A DNA stretch of 64,000 nucleotides from Amycolatopsis sp. NBRC 101858 (lineage in GTDB: Bacteria; Actinomycetota; Actinomycetes; Mycobacteriales; Pseudonocardiaceae), in assembly GCF_030269325.1 (NCBI RefSeq), contig NZ_BSTD01000002.1, positions 372,001-436,000 of the forward strand, written 5' to 3'. Under the pieces are notes generated by a model that did not search any database, was not told the origin of the DNA, and saw nothing but the letters and a program-made list of their open reading frames with translations. Both the position numbers and the translations under genes were made by a program. Every line of letters starts with the position of its first letter. The stretch's first letter is position 1. Positions 56,682-64,000 of this stretch are shown here, piece by piece.

Positions 56682-59600
56682 CGGCCGGCCTCCTCACCTG
56701 ACGCGGCAGGACACCGCGAACGCGGAACTTCGGATACGTGTAGTCCGGGTTGACCTGCTGCAGGTCGCCTTTGAGCTCGACCACGTGCTCCCGGATGGCG
56801 CTCGTGCCGACCTCGACCCCGACCGGGTGCAGCACGTTGAGGACGTTCATGATCAGGTCGTGCTGGTCCCGGGTGAGGACGGTGGCCGGTGTGTCCAGCG
56901 GCGGCCGCAGCCGCACCTGGAACGTGTACGGGGTGGGCGAAGTCCCGATCTGGTAGCTCGCCTGCACCCAGGCGGCGCCGGCCGAGCCGGCGGTCACCCG
57001 GGTGGTGGGCTGGGTGTTGGAGCCGAGGGTGACGCTCGCCTGGTCGAAGGTGCCGGACGCCCAGCCCAGTCTCGGATCCAGCCCCGGCAGCGGCCCCGGC
57101 AACCCGGCCGCGGTGAGCGCACCCGGCGCCGGGGTGACCGTGAAGTCCACAGTGGACCCTTCGGTCAGCTCGACGACCCCGCGCTGCTCGGTCCCGGCCG
57201 GGCCGCGGACGGCGACGAGCTGGCCCGGAGGCTGCCTGAGGACGAGGTCCGCACCCAGGTGCTGGAGGTGGGCGAAACCGACCGCGAACGCCGCCCCGGC
57301 CAGCGCTCCCGGGGTGAGTGTCTTGTGGCGAAGGGCGAGCCGTCGCCCTTCCTTGGCCGACAGGTCCCCCTGGGCGTTGAACGCCGCGGTGACCACGAGC
57401 CCGTCGGCGACCTTGCGGCGGGCGAGCTCGGCCAGCAACGCGTCGAGCAGTTCCGCCACGGCGGGCTGCATCAGGTGGTTGTCGGCCGCCGTGCCGTAGT
57501 CGACGCGCGCATCGGCGTGCCTGGCCAGGAACGCCGGGTGGAAGAAGACACCGGGTACGTCCACGACGGTGGGCGGGGTGCCGGGCGTGCCGTCCCCGGA
57601 AAGGGTGGCACCGTCCGCGAGGTCGGTGATGCCGACGCGCAGTGGCCGGGTCGCCGAGACCGTGCGCCTGCCGCGGATCACGTCGGCCTTCACCACCAGC
57701 CGGCCGGCCGCGGTCGCGGTGAGCTTGGCGGTCAGCTGCGCGGTACTCGGTCCGGTGTCCGGGACGAGCGTGCCGTGTCCCGCACCGCCCGGCACGAGGA
57801 ACCAGCGGACGAGGGCGTCCGGCGGCGGCGCGGGGGTCACCGACAGCGCCACGGTGCTCCCGACGTCCAGCGCGGTCGGGCCGGTGCTCGCCGGCGCCGG
57901 CACGATCCCGAAGTAGTCACCGGGCGCCGCGGCCGCGTAGACCTGGGCGTCGCCCGCGCCGGAGCGGAAGCGGACGAAGTCGAAGCCCGCGCGGTGGGCC
58001 AGCGCCGCCAGGCGGCCGGGGCCGATCGTGCTGTGTCCCACCAGGACGGCCCGGCCGGTGGCCCGCAGGTCGCGCGCGCCCGGATCGAACGCCGCGCCGA
58101 CGAGCAGCCGCCCCGGCTCGCCGCCCACCAGCGCGACGAGCCGGTCCAGCCGGTCGGCCACCCCGAGCTGGACGAGGTGCGGATCGGCCGCGCGTTCGCC
58201 GGGTCGCGGCGGACGGTCGGCCGCGCGGCCGAAGTCCACGTTCGCGCGGTCGTACCGGAGCAGGAAGTCCGGGTCGAAGGCCTCCTCCTGGGCCGCGGTA
58301 CCCACCGCGGCCGCTTCGTCGGCCCGGCGACGACCGGCCGAGTCGATGCTCTCGCCCGGCAGCAGCGCGACCGGCCGGATGTGGACCAGCCGGGTGCCCC
58401 GGACCAGCTGCGCGTTGGCGTCGTCCACGATCAGCGGGTCCGGCTGGCCGCCCACCGGGCCGACCACCTCGTTGAGGATCGACTGCAGCTTCGCCGGGGT
58501 CGGCAGGCTCCATCGCCGGAACGGCCGGAGCCGGCGCCGGTAGTGCTCGTCGTCCTCGCCGAGCACCGGTGCGAAACCCTTGCGGGCGACGGAGCTGATC
58601 CGGACTTCGTCCACCACACCGCGGAAGCCGCCCGCCGCGGCACCGATGCGCAGGGCGGCGGTGGTGACGATCGCGCCGAGCGTCGCGACCGGCTTGGCGG
58701 CCACCGCGACCCCGTCGAGCAGGAGCCGCACCTCGCCGGCGGCCCGGTCCAGCACCCCGGCGACGTGGGTGAACGCGTCGACCGGCAAAGCCGTGTCCGC
58801 GAACACCTCCACGGCCCGCGTGCCGTCGCTGAACGTCAGCCGCACGCTGCCGGCGACGCCTCTGCCGAACTCGCCGACCGCGAGCACCCAGCCCGCACCG
58901 GCCCCGCCGGGCAGCGGGTGCCTGCTGAGCACCGGGCCGTCCGCGCCGGGATCGGGACGCACGAAGCATTCCACCGTCGCGCCGGCCGCGGCCGCGATGT
59001 CGAACGCGGTCCCGGTGGCGACGTCGACCGATCCCCCGGCGGTGCGGAACCCGAACGCCTTGCCGTACCGCCCGGCCGCGCCCAGCTCGACGGCACCGAC
59101 GACCGTGCCCGGATTCCCCGCGCGGCCCGGGAAGCCGGTGGTGGCGTCGGCCACCACCTTCGTCCCGGGTTCCTCGTCGAGGTGGTACAGCGCGACGGTG
59201 TCCGGGTCGAAGCCGGCCGGCAGGGGCGGGAAGCGCGGCACACCGAGGTCGAAGCCGATCAGGTCGAGGCTCAAGCCCACGGCGTCGCGCAGGTGCCGCT
59301 GAGCGGCCGTCCGCCCGGCGTGGCGGCGCAGCTGGTCGCGTTCGGCGCCGAGCACCCACAGCAGCTTGGCGATGGTGCCGAGCAGCGCGGTCAGCGTGAG
59401 GGACAGGTCCGGGCGGTTGTCCTTCGGCGCCGGCACCATCTTCACGGTGGTGATCCGGCCGGTCGCCGACACCGGCAGCGCGATCGGGAACGACGTGCCG
59501 GCCGGTGTGCCCGCCGGCAGCGGGACGGTCACGGTGTTCGTCGTGCCCTGGTCGGCGAAAGTCACCGTCACCGTCGCGCCGTCGTCGACGTCACGGGCGA

Positions 59601-59802
59601 CGCCGAGCACGTACCGGGGTTCGGGCGCCCTGCCGAAGCGCGCGGAATGCTCGGCGAAGTCGTAACCGTCCACGGTGCCGTCGGTGCCCGTGAAGGACAT
59701 CCGGAGCCGCAGGGTGTCCGCGCCCCGGTCGAACGGCACCGTCAGCCGGCCGGCCATCCGGGTCGCGGCGAGCACGGCGTCGCCGGTCAGGAGCGGGCTC
59801 AT
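56674..59802 (-). CDS. Large LamG-containing baseplate/tail protein (Afp12-like position)
   Basis: 1042 residues. Residues ~140-190 (LLGTIAKLLWVLGAERDQLR and GLSLDLIGFDLGVPRFPP) resemble tail protein I-like baseplate wedge segments. Residues ~200-410 form a concanavalin-like LamG domain (VALYHLDEEPGTKVVADATT to GFRGVVDEVRIS), a carbohydrate or surface-binding module. Several repeated beta domains follow. It sits immediately after the baseplate J gene with a 4-bp overlap, the position of the second large baseplate protein in injection-system loci. The LamG insertion suggests a built-in target-recognition or cell-wall-contact function. Confidence 0.78.
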   Translation of the reverse strand: MSPLLTGDAVLAATRMAGRLTVPFDRGADTLRLRMSFTGTDGTVDGYDFAEHSARFGRAPEPRYVLGVARDVDDGATVTVTFADQGTTNTVTVPLPAGTPAGTSFPIALPVSATGRITTVKMVPAPKDNRPDLSLTLTALLGTIAKLLWVLGAERDQLRRHAGRTAAQRHLRDAVGLSLDLIGFDLGVPRFPPLPAGFDPDTVALYHLDEEPGTKVVADATTGFPGRAGNPGTVVGAVELGAAGRYGKAFGFRTAGGSVDVATGTAFDIAAAAGATVECFVRPDPGADGPVLSRHPLPGGAGAGWVLAVGEFGRGVAGSVRLTFSDGTRAVEVFADTALPVDAFTHVAGVLDRAAGEVRLLLDGVAVAAKPVATLGAIVTTAALRIGAAAGGFRGVVDEVRISSVARKGFAPVLGEDDEHYRRRLRPFRRWSLPTPAKLQSILNEVVGPVGGQPDPLIVDDANAQLVRGTRLVHIRPVALLPGESIDSAGRRRADEAAAVGTAAQEEAFDPDFLLRYDRANVDFGRAADRPPRPGERAADPHLVQLGVADRLDRLVALVGGEPGRLLVGAAFDPGARDLRATGRAVLVGHSTIGPGRLAALAHRAGFDFVRFRSGAGDAQVYAAAAPGDYFGIVPAPASTGPTALDVGSTVALSVTPAPPPDALVRWFLVPGGAGHGTLVPDTGPSTAQLTAKLTATAAGRLVVKADVIRGRRTVSATRPLRVGITDLADGATLSGDGTPGTPPTVVDVPGVFFHPAFLARHADARVDYGTAADNHLMQPAVAELLDALLAELARRKVADGLVVTAAFNAQGDLSAKEGRRLALRHKTLTPGALAGAAFAVGFAHLQHLGADLVLRQPPGQLVAVRGPAGTEQRGVVELTEGSTVDFTVTPAPGALTAAGLPGPLPGLDPRLGWASGTFDQASVTLGSNTQPTTRVTAGSAGAAWVQASYQIGTSPTPYTFQVRLRPPLDTPATVLTRDQHDLIMNVLNVLHPVGVEVGTSAIREHVVELKGDLQQVNPDYTYPKFRVRGVLPRQVRRPAGG

Positions 59803-61109
59803 CCGGTCACCAGCGTCACCTCGAGTGCTTCACCGCTGGCCGCGAAGATGGCCAGTTCGGTCGGTCCCATCACCAGGTTCTCCCCCACCGCGGCCTCCGC
59901 CAGCACCTGCTGGAAACCGACGTCGCCGAACGTGATCCGCCCGAACGCGGCGGGCGAGCGGCGCAGGTGCAGGCCCTGGACGTCCAGCACTCCCGGCTGC
60001 TCGACGAAGGCCCGGACCACCTGCGAGTACCGGACGTCGCCGCCGAGCCGCAGGCCGCCGATGTCGCCGGCCAGCCGCTGCCGGACCGAGGCGAGCAGCG
60101 CGGCCCCGTCGGAACCGGGCTGCACCACCACCGTGGCGCGCAGGCCGACTTCGATGTGGTCGGCTTCCACGATGTTGGCGTGCACGCCGATCGGGCGGAC
60201 CTGGTCGACGGCCGCGGTCACCCGCTCGAAAACGCCCTGCACCGGGCCGATCGTGCGCCACGGCGCGCGGAACTCGTGCGCCACCACGACGGTGAAGAAG
60301 TACGGCTCGCCGACGCGGCGTTCACTGCTGAACGCGCGCTGGTCGAAGGTGAACAGGTCGAAGTAGCTCTGCGAGACGTCCACGCCGCCCAGCGGGTCGG
60401 ACAACACCACGTCGACGACCCCGCTGACCCGCAACGCCGCCTGCGCCACCGCCTCCGGGGTCCACAGGTTGCGGGGCAGCCCGAGCAGCCGTGCGCGGTA
60501 CGGGCCGTCCGCCTCGAGTGCGGCACCACCGGTCGTCGGCCCGGGATTGGTCACCGTCAGCTTCGCGGTGCCGAAATCGGCCAGGAACGTCGCGCGGTAG
60601 GTCGGGTCGACGTCGACGATCTTGCCCGCGAGGACATCACCGAGGGGGCCGGGCTCGAACGCCACGACCGGGGCGGTGACCGGTGCTGTGTCGATGGTGA
60701 CCGAGGCGGTCGTGCCGTACGCGCGCACCGGGTCCGTCCCGGTGACGACGATGGTGCCCTCGGGCAGCACGTACCGGCGGCCCGGCGCCGCATTCGCCAG
60801 GGTGAACCGCACGGTGCCGGTGCTGGCCAGCGATGCCCTGGGCACGCCGACGTCCTCGCCGAGCTGGGTGAGGTCGTCGCCGACCGCGGTGGACACGAAG
60901 TTCCCGTAGTACAGGTCCTCCAGCCGCTTCCACAGCTCGCCGTCCTCGGCCGCGGTGGTCTCCAGCAGCTTCCGCAGCACGCTCGTGCTGGTCAGGTCCG
61001 CGTCACCGAAGACGGCGTTCGCACGAGCCAGCGACTCGCTCAAAATCACGTCGACGGGCTTGACGACAAACCCGTCCGGGGTCACTCCGAAGTCGGCCAC
61101 GGCCGTCAT
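59799..61109 (-). CDS. Baseplate assembly protein J (gpJ/Afp11-like)
   Basis: 436 residues. The central baseplate_J region is recognisable: ESLARANAVFGDADLTSTSV, YGNFVSTAVGDDLTQLGEDV and the RFTLANAAPGRRYVLPEGTI strand pair, followed by FRAPWRTIGPVQGVFERVTA. gpJ proteins form the wedge that triggers sheath contraction. ATG 61109 overlaps the gp25 stop as ATGA with GGAGG just before it; the in-frame reading from 61178 lies within gp25. This is a core contractile-system component. Confidence 0.88.
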   Translation of the reverse strand: MTAVADFGVTPDGFVVKPVDVILSESLARANAVFGDADLTSTSVLRKLLETTAAEDGELWKRLEDLYYGNFVSTAVGDDLTQLGEDVGVPRASLASTGTVRFTLANAAPGRRYVLPEGTIVVTGTDPVRAYGTTASVTIDTAPVTAPVVAFEPGPLGDVLAGKIVDVDPTYRATFLADFGTAKLTVTNPGPTTGGAALEADGPYRARLLGLPRNLWTPEAVAQAALRVSGVVDVVLSDPLGGVDVSQSYFDLFTFDQRAFSSERRVGEPYFFTVVVAHEFRAPWRTIGPVQGVFERVTAAVDQVRPIGVHANIVEADHIEVGLRATVVVQPGSDGAALLASVRQRLAGDIGGLRLGGDVRYSQVVRAFVEQPGVLDVQGLHLRRSPAAFGRITFGDVGFQQVLAEAAVGENLVMGPTELAIFAASGEALEVTLVTG

Positions 61110-61546
61110 ACCTCCACGTTCACCGGCAGGGTCAGCGCGGTGCCGTCCACCGTCACCAGGTCGACCTCGACCGTCCAATTGCGACGGTGGGTGGCTTCGC
61201 GGGCCGACGCCGCCAGCTCCGGGTGCGCGGCGAGCCGGTCGGGGTCGTCGTCGAAGACGACCTGCCGGACCTCCCGGACCCGCGGATCGCCGCTCAGCGT
61301 GCTGACCAGGTTGAGCTTGATGAGTTCCTTGACCATCCGGATGCCGCTCGGTTCCGCGAACACCTGGGCCAGGTCCAGGCCGTAACCGGTGTTGAAGCGG
61401 TCGGACCCGAACGGCGTCAGCACGCGCAGGGTCAGCGCTTGGACGAGGTTGGCGACGCCTTCGACCTCGCGCAGGCGGCGGCCGTCGAAGACCAGATCTC
61501 CGTCGTCGAGCAGCAGCCCGCGCCCGAACGGGCCTGCCGGCGTCAT
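61106..61546 (-). CDS. Baseplate protein gp25/GPW family
   Basis: 146 residues, usual length for gp25-like wedge proteins. FGRGLLLDDGDLVFDGRRLR, then LVQALTLRVLTPFGSDRFNT and GYGLDL carry the family's conserved core with ERxT-like spacing; LVSTLSGDPRVREVRQVVFD continues the fold. gp25 links baseplate wedges to the sheath initiator in phages, type VI systems and eCIS. It overlaps PAAR and gpJ genes by 4 bp on each side. Confidence 0.88.
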   Translation of the reverse strand: MTPAGPFGRGLLLDDGDLVFDGRRLREVEGVANLVQALTLRVLTPFGSDRFNTGYGLDLAQVFAEPSGIRMVKELIKLNLVSTLSGDPRVREVRQVVFDDDPDRLAAHPELAASAREATHRRNWTVEVDLVTVDGTALTLPVNVEV

Positions 61547-61872
61547 GTCGCCTCCAGCTTCGTCTGGCCGGCGGACGTGACGTGCCACGGCGTCGGCGGG
61601 GTTCCGTCGGTGGTGCCGAACGCGGTCGCCAGCGCCGCCTGCTCGTCGCGGATCCGCAGCGTGCCGGCCAGTCCGGCGTCGATGGACCCGACCTTGGTGC
61701 AGGGCTTGATCCCCGGCCCGGAGGCCGTGCAGGCGAAGGTCGCGCCGAGCAGGTCGGCGCCGACCAGCACCGCGGCGCCGTCCACGGTCACCAGGGCCGC
61801 GCCGGGGGTCGCCAGCATGGCGAACCCGTGCGGGCACACCAGTTTCGACGCTGCGGTCAGGACGGCCGGCAT
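61543..61872 (-). CDS. PAAR-like spike-tip protein
   Basis: 109 residues. LVCPHGFAMLATPGAALVTV and FACTASGPGIKPCTKVGSID have the cysteine/histidine pattern and repeated beta-turns of PAAR-like spike tips, which cap VgrG trimers and hold a metal ion. The sequence diverges from classical PAAR, so the call leans on its position directly after the VgrG-like gene (TGATG overlap) and before gp25. Confidence 0.78.
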   Translation of the reverse strand: MPAVLTAASKLVCPHGFAMLATPGAALVTVDGAAVLVGADLLGATFACTASGPGIKPCTKVGSIDAGLAGTLRIRDEQAALATAFGTTDGTPPTPWHVTSAGQTKLEAT

Positions 61873-63533
61873 CACGACACCGCCACCGCGGCGCCGTCGA
61901 GCTTGAGGCTCACCGAACCGTTGGTCATGGTGATCGGCTTGCCGTCGGTGGTGACGGTGACCCCGCCGTCGGCGCCGACGGTGATCGTCGTGCCGCTGGC
62001 GTGCTCGATGGTGATCGTGTCGTCCTCCGGGGGCTCGGGGCGCTCGCCCACCTCGGGCAGCGCGCCCGCGCCGACCACGATGTGCAGGCCGGTCGCCTGG
62101 ATCACCCGGCGGCCGCCGGCGTCGATGAGGTCGTTGGCGCCGCGGCCGGCGGGCAGCCCGTCTTCGTCGAGCCCGGTGGGCAGCGCCAGCCAGTAGTCGC
62201 CCGGCTGGTTGGCCGGGCGCCGCAGCGCGGGGTTGTCGGCCCACACGAACCCGGTCACCACGGCGTCGTTGACCAGCCCGCGGTTGTGCGCCAGCAGCGC
62301 GCGCATCTTCGGGTAGACCGGCGTCATCAACCCGGTCCGGTCGAAGGCGAACGGTGACGCGATCGGCTTGTCGTGCAGGCCCACGGTGGGGTCGATCGGG
62401 TCGGCGACGCTGGGCGAGTCCGACACGACGTTCTGTCCGTAGTGGAGGGTCGTGACGTGCCTCCCGTCGGCCACGTAGCCGGTGACCTCGCCCATGTCGA
62501 CGGCCGGGTTGTCGCCCCTGGCCCGGTCGGTCACGTCGCGCAGCCGGTTCACCGCGCCCTGCACGCCGGTGGTGAGCTGGGCCCGCTGCCCGGCTTCGGC
62601 CGAGATGAGCGCGAGCTCGACGGTGTAGCCGCCGCCCGTGCTGAACTGGTGGATCGCCCTGCTGATGCGCAGCGTCCCCGCCGGGACCCCGGCCAGGCCG
62701 GTGACCTCGGCGACCTGGCCGACGCGCAGTCCCGGGTGCCCCAGCACGGTCAGGTTCATCGTGGTCCGCACCGGCGGGGCCGGTTCGGCGGCGGAATCCT
62801 CGCCGTCGGTGGTGTCCAGCGCGACGATGTTGGTGTCCGGGTCGAACGCCATCGGGGCGACGTCGTCGGCCGCGCCGACCGCCGCGCCGGTGAACACTTT
62901 CCCGTCCCGCACCACGAGCGCGACGTCGGCCCGGTCGGCCAGCCGCCGCAATGCGTCCAAAATGGACCCGGCGCGGGTGGTGAAGCCGGTCAGCTCGCCG
63001 GGCAGCGTGGAGCCCTTGGCGAGTTCCACCTGCGGGGACCGCAGCAGCTCGCCGGCGAAGTCCTGGGCGGGGGTCCGGTCGGGCACGCTGATCGCGGCCA
63101 GCTTCGTGCGCAGCAGGTAGCCCGCCTCCTCCTGCCCGTAGAGCGTCGTGCGGGCCAGCCCGTCCTGGCCGACGAAGCCGGTCACGCGGGTGATCCGCCC
63201 GGACAGCACGAGGCCGCCGTCGCCGGTGCGCGTGACCGGTTCGTCGAAGTAGCCCAGGTGCACCGAGACGCTCAACGGGGCGTTGGCCCGCACGGCCCGG
63301 ATCAGCTCGGTTGTCCTGGTCGGCAGGTTGATCAGGGTGATCTCGAAGGTGTCCGCCGACGCGCCCTCGGTCATCACGACCTTGATGTCGGCGTCGAGCA
63401 CCACGGACCCGGCGAGGACGTCGTTGGAGACGGTGATCGGCAGCCCGAGGCCGGTGACCGACGCCGCCACGTCCGCGAGGCCGGCCGACGCCGCTTGACC
63501 GATCTCGACCTTGTACCAGATGACGAAGCTCAT
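61872..63533 (-). CDS. VgrG/phage gpD-like spike protein
   Basis: 553 residues. The N-terminal ~360 residues resemble phage late-control protein D (VVLDADIKVVMTEGASADTF, TLYGQEEAGYLLRTKLAAIS, and GGGYTVELALISA). The C-terminal needle has a repetitive beta-helix (IEHASGTTITVGADGGVTVT and ITMTNGSVSLKLDGAAVAVS). Such proteins form the trimeric puncturing spike under the tube. It overlaps the upstream small gene by 4 bp. Confidence 0.87.
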   Translation of the reverse strand: MSFVIWYKVEIGQAASAGLADVAASVTGLGLPITVSNDVLAGSVVLDADIKVVMTEGASADTFEITLINLPTRTTELIRAVRANAPLSVSVHLGYFDEPVTRTGDGGLVLSGRITRVTGFVGQDGLARTTLYGQEEAGYLLRTKLAAISVPDRTPAQDFAGELLRSPQVELAKGSTLPGELTGFTTRAGSILDALRRLADRADVALVVRDGKVFTGAAVGAADDVAPMAFDPDTNIVALDTTDGEDSAAEPAPPVRTTMNLTVLGHPGLRVGQVAEVTGLAGVPAGTLRISRAIHQFSTGGGYTVELALISAEAGQRAQLTTGVQGAVNRLRDVTDRARGDNPAVDMGEVTGYVADGRHVTTLHYGQNVVSDSPSVADPIDPTVGLHDKPIASPFAFDRTGLMTPVYPKMRALLAHNRGLVNDAVVTGFVWADNPALRRPANQPGDYWLALPTGLDEDGLPAGRGANDLIDAGGRRVIQATGLHIVVGAGALPEVGERPEPPEDDTITIEHASGTTITVGADGGVTVTTDGKPITMTNGSVSLKLDGAAVAVS

Positions 63534-63892
63534 CGCAGGGCCACCCCGCCGACCACTTCGGACCCGAACGAGCCGAAACCGTTGAGGTTGCGCAGATCCA
63601 GCCGCATCGTGCGGAAGACCAGCGCCAGCTCGGCCGCGTGGTACTCCACGTCCGGCACCAGCTTGCGGCGCAGCAGCGGCACCAGCCCGGCCGGCTCTTC
63701 CCTGCCCACTTCCACCACGAGGAACGCCCCCTTGACCGGCAACTCCAGCTGCCCGGCGCCGCCGACCAGCTCTTCCGCCACGTTCGCGTGCAACCGGAAC
63801 CGGTACGAACGACCGGCCACGGCGAGCCGGAACGCCTGAGGGAATCCCTCCGCCGGGTCGATCGGCAGCCGCCGGAAACTCAACGCCGTCAT
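63530..63892 (-). CDS. Small tail/baseplate-associated protein
   Basis: 120 residues. Beta-rich with FRLAVAGRSYRFRLHANVAE and FLVVEVGREEPAGLVPLL, then YHAAELALVFRTMRLDLRNL. It resembles small phage 'baseplate plug' proteins in size and position, directly before the spike gene, but I cannot make a firm family match. GGAA precedes the ATG. The 4-bp overlap with the VgrG-like gene places it in the same operon. Confidence 0.6.
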   Translation of the reverse strand: MTALSFRRLPIDPAEGFPQAFRLAVAGRSYRFRLHANVAEELVGGAGQLELPVKGAFLVVEVGREEPAGLVPLLRRKLVPDVEYHAAELALVFRTMRLDLRNLNGFGSFGSEVVGGVALR

Positions 63893-63905
63893 TCCTGCCT
63901 TTCCG

Positions 63906-64000
63906 TCAGATGAAGGAGCCCAGTGAGCGGGCGATCGGGTTGGCCGCCGGCCCGGACGGCACGGCGGCGGTGGCGGCGGCCAGGCTGAGATCCGCCACCT
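63906..64000 (-). CDS. Upstream injection-system gene, 3' end only
   Basis: Only the last ~31 codons are in the window, ending in ANPIARSLGSFI before the stop at 63906. Ala/Pro-rich tail, no recognisable domain. It is 13 bp upstream of the small baseplate gene and clearly in the same operon. In related loci a LysM-containing tail-connector or a tube protein occupies this position. Confidence 0.6.
   Translation of the reverse strand, partial: VADLSLAAATAAVPSGPAANPIARSLGSFI

Noticed and set aside
56173..60366. A very long plus-strand open frame opposite the baseplate genes
   Set aside because: It is antisense to well-supported gpJ and LamG baseplate genes and its translation is an Arg/Gly/His/Pro-rich string without domains, as expected from a GC-rich shadow frame.
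51191..63892. Complete prophage tail module
   Set aside because: No lysis, capsid or terminase genes are visible and the downstream genes look like cargo. A tailocin cannot be excluded until the right-hand flank is read.

Overview
The window is about 72% GC, densely coded on both strands and rich in GTG starts, overlapping stop/start pairs and leaderless genes. Together with rbpA behind a sigma-R-type promoter, a split Lnt/polyprenol-phosphate-mannose synthase pair, an Rpf-like resuscitation factor and many TetR regulators, this points to an actinomycete, most likely Pseudonocardiaceae (Amycolatopsis-like). The genus is inference. No tRNA, rRNA, CRISPR array or insertion sequence was found.

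Region 1 (1-18.8 kb) is a patchwork of small regulator/effector units: a TetR fragment with a cytochrome P450; a TetR regulator with a DrrA/DrrB-type ABC exporter behind two near-identical operators; a SNF2 helicase coupled to a SWIM zinc-finger protein; an aldo/keto reductase and an FAD monooxygenase, each divergent from a TetR gene over strong inverted repeats; a TetR-aidB pair; a short-chain dehydrogenase behind a MerR-type promoter with a 19-bp spacer; and an ArsR/SRPBCC operon between two matching palindromes.

Region 2 (18.8-34.2 kb) is an eleven-gene, tightly overlapping minus-strand operon with a divergent RpiR/SIS regulator. It encodes a C45-type Ntn hydrolase, a complete oligopeptide-type ABC importer, an alpha/beta hydrolase, a CopD-like membrane protein, an SDR, and two paralogous fusions of an APH/hydroxylysine-kinase-like kinase to a class-III PLP phospho-lyase. 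The inferred logic is import of an acylated amino-alcohol or peptide, deacylation, O-phosphorylation, PLP-dependent loss of phosphate and ammonia, and carbonyl processing. The substrate is unknown. This is one of the two most interesting systems here.

Region 3 (34.2-51.2 kb) starts with a 580-bp gene-free stretch ending in a perfect 16-4-16 palindrome beside a tyrosine recombinase, which overlaps a convergent DMATS-type aromatic prenyltransferase. Housekeeping genes follow: glycerophosphodiesterase, Rpf-like factor, Atg22-like MFS transporter, tdk, rbpA, NUDIX hydrolase, DeoR regulator, PIG-L deacetylase, methyltransferase, polyprenol-phosphate mannose synthase, lnt, amidohydrolase and lysine 2,3-aminomutase. 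A small membrane-protein gene with two apparent frameshifts closes the region.

Region 4 (51.2-64.0 kb) is the distal half of a minus-strand contractile-injection-system locus, probably eCIS. In transcription order it has a cut-off gene, a small baseplate-plug-like protein, a VgrG/gpD spike, a PAAR-like tip, gp25, baseplate J, a 1042-residue LamG-containing baseplate protein, three tandem ~205-residue paralogues sharing an unusual N-terminal motif, and two large unrecognised proteins that share an N-terminal domain but differ downstream. The last two are candidate cargo with a common loading domain. Sheath, tube and ATPase genes would lie beyond the right edge.
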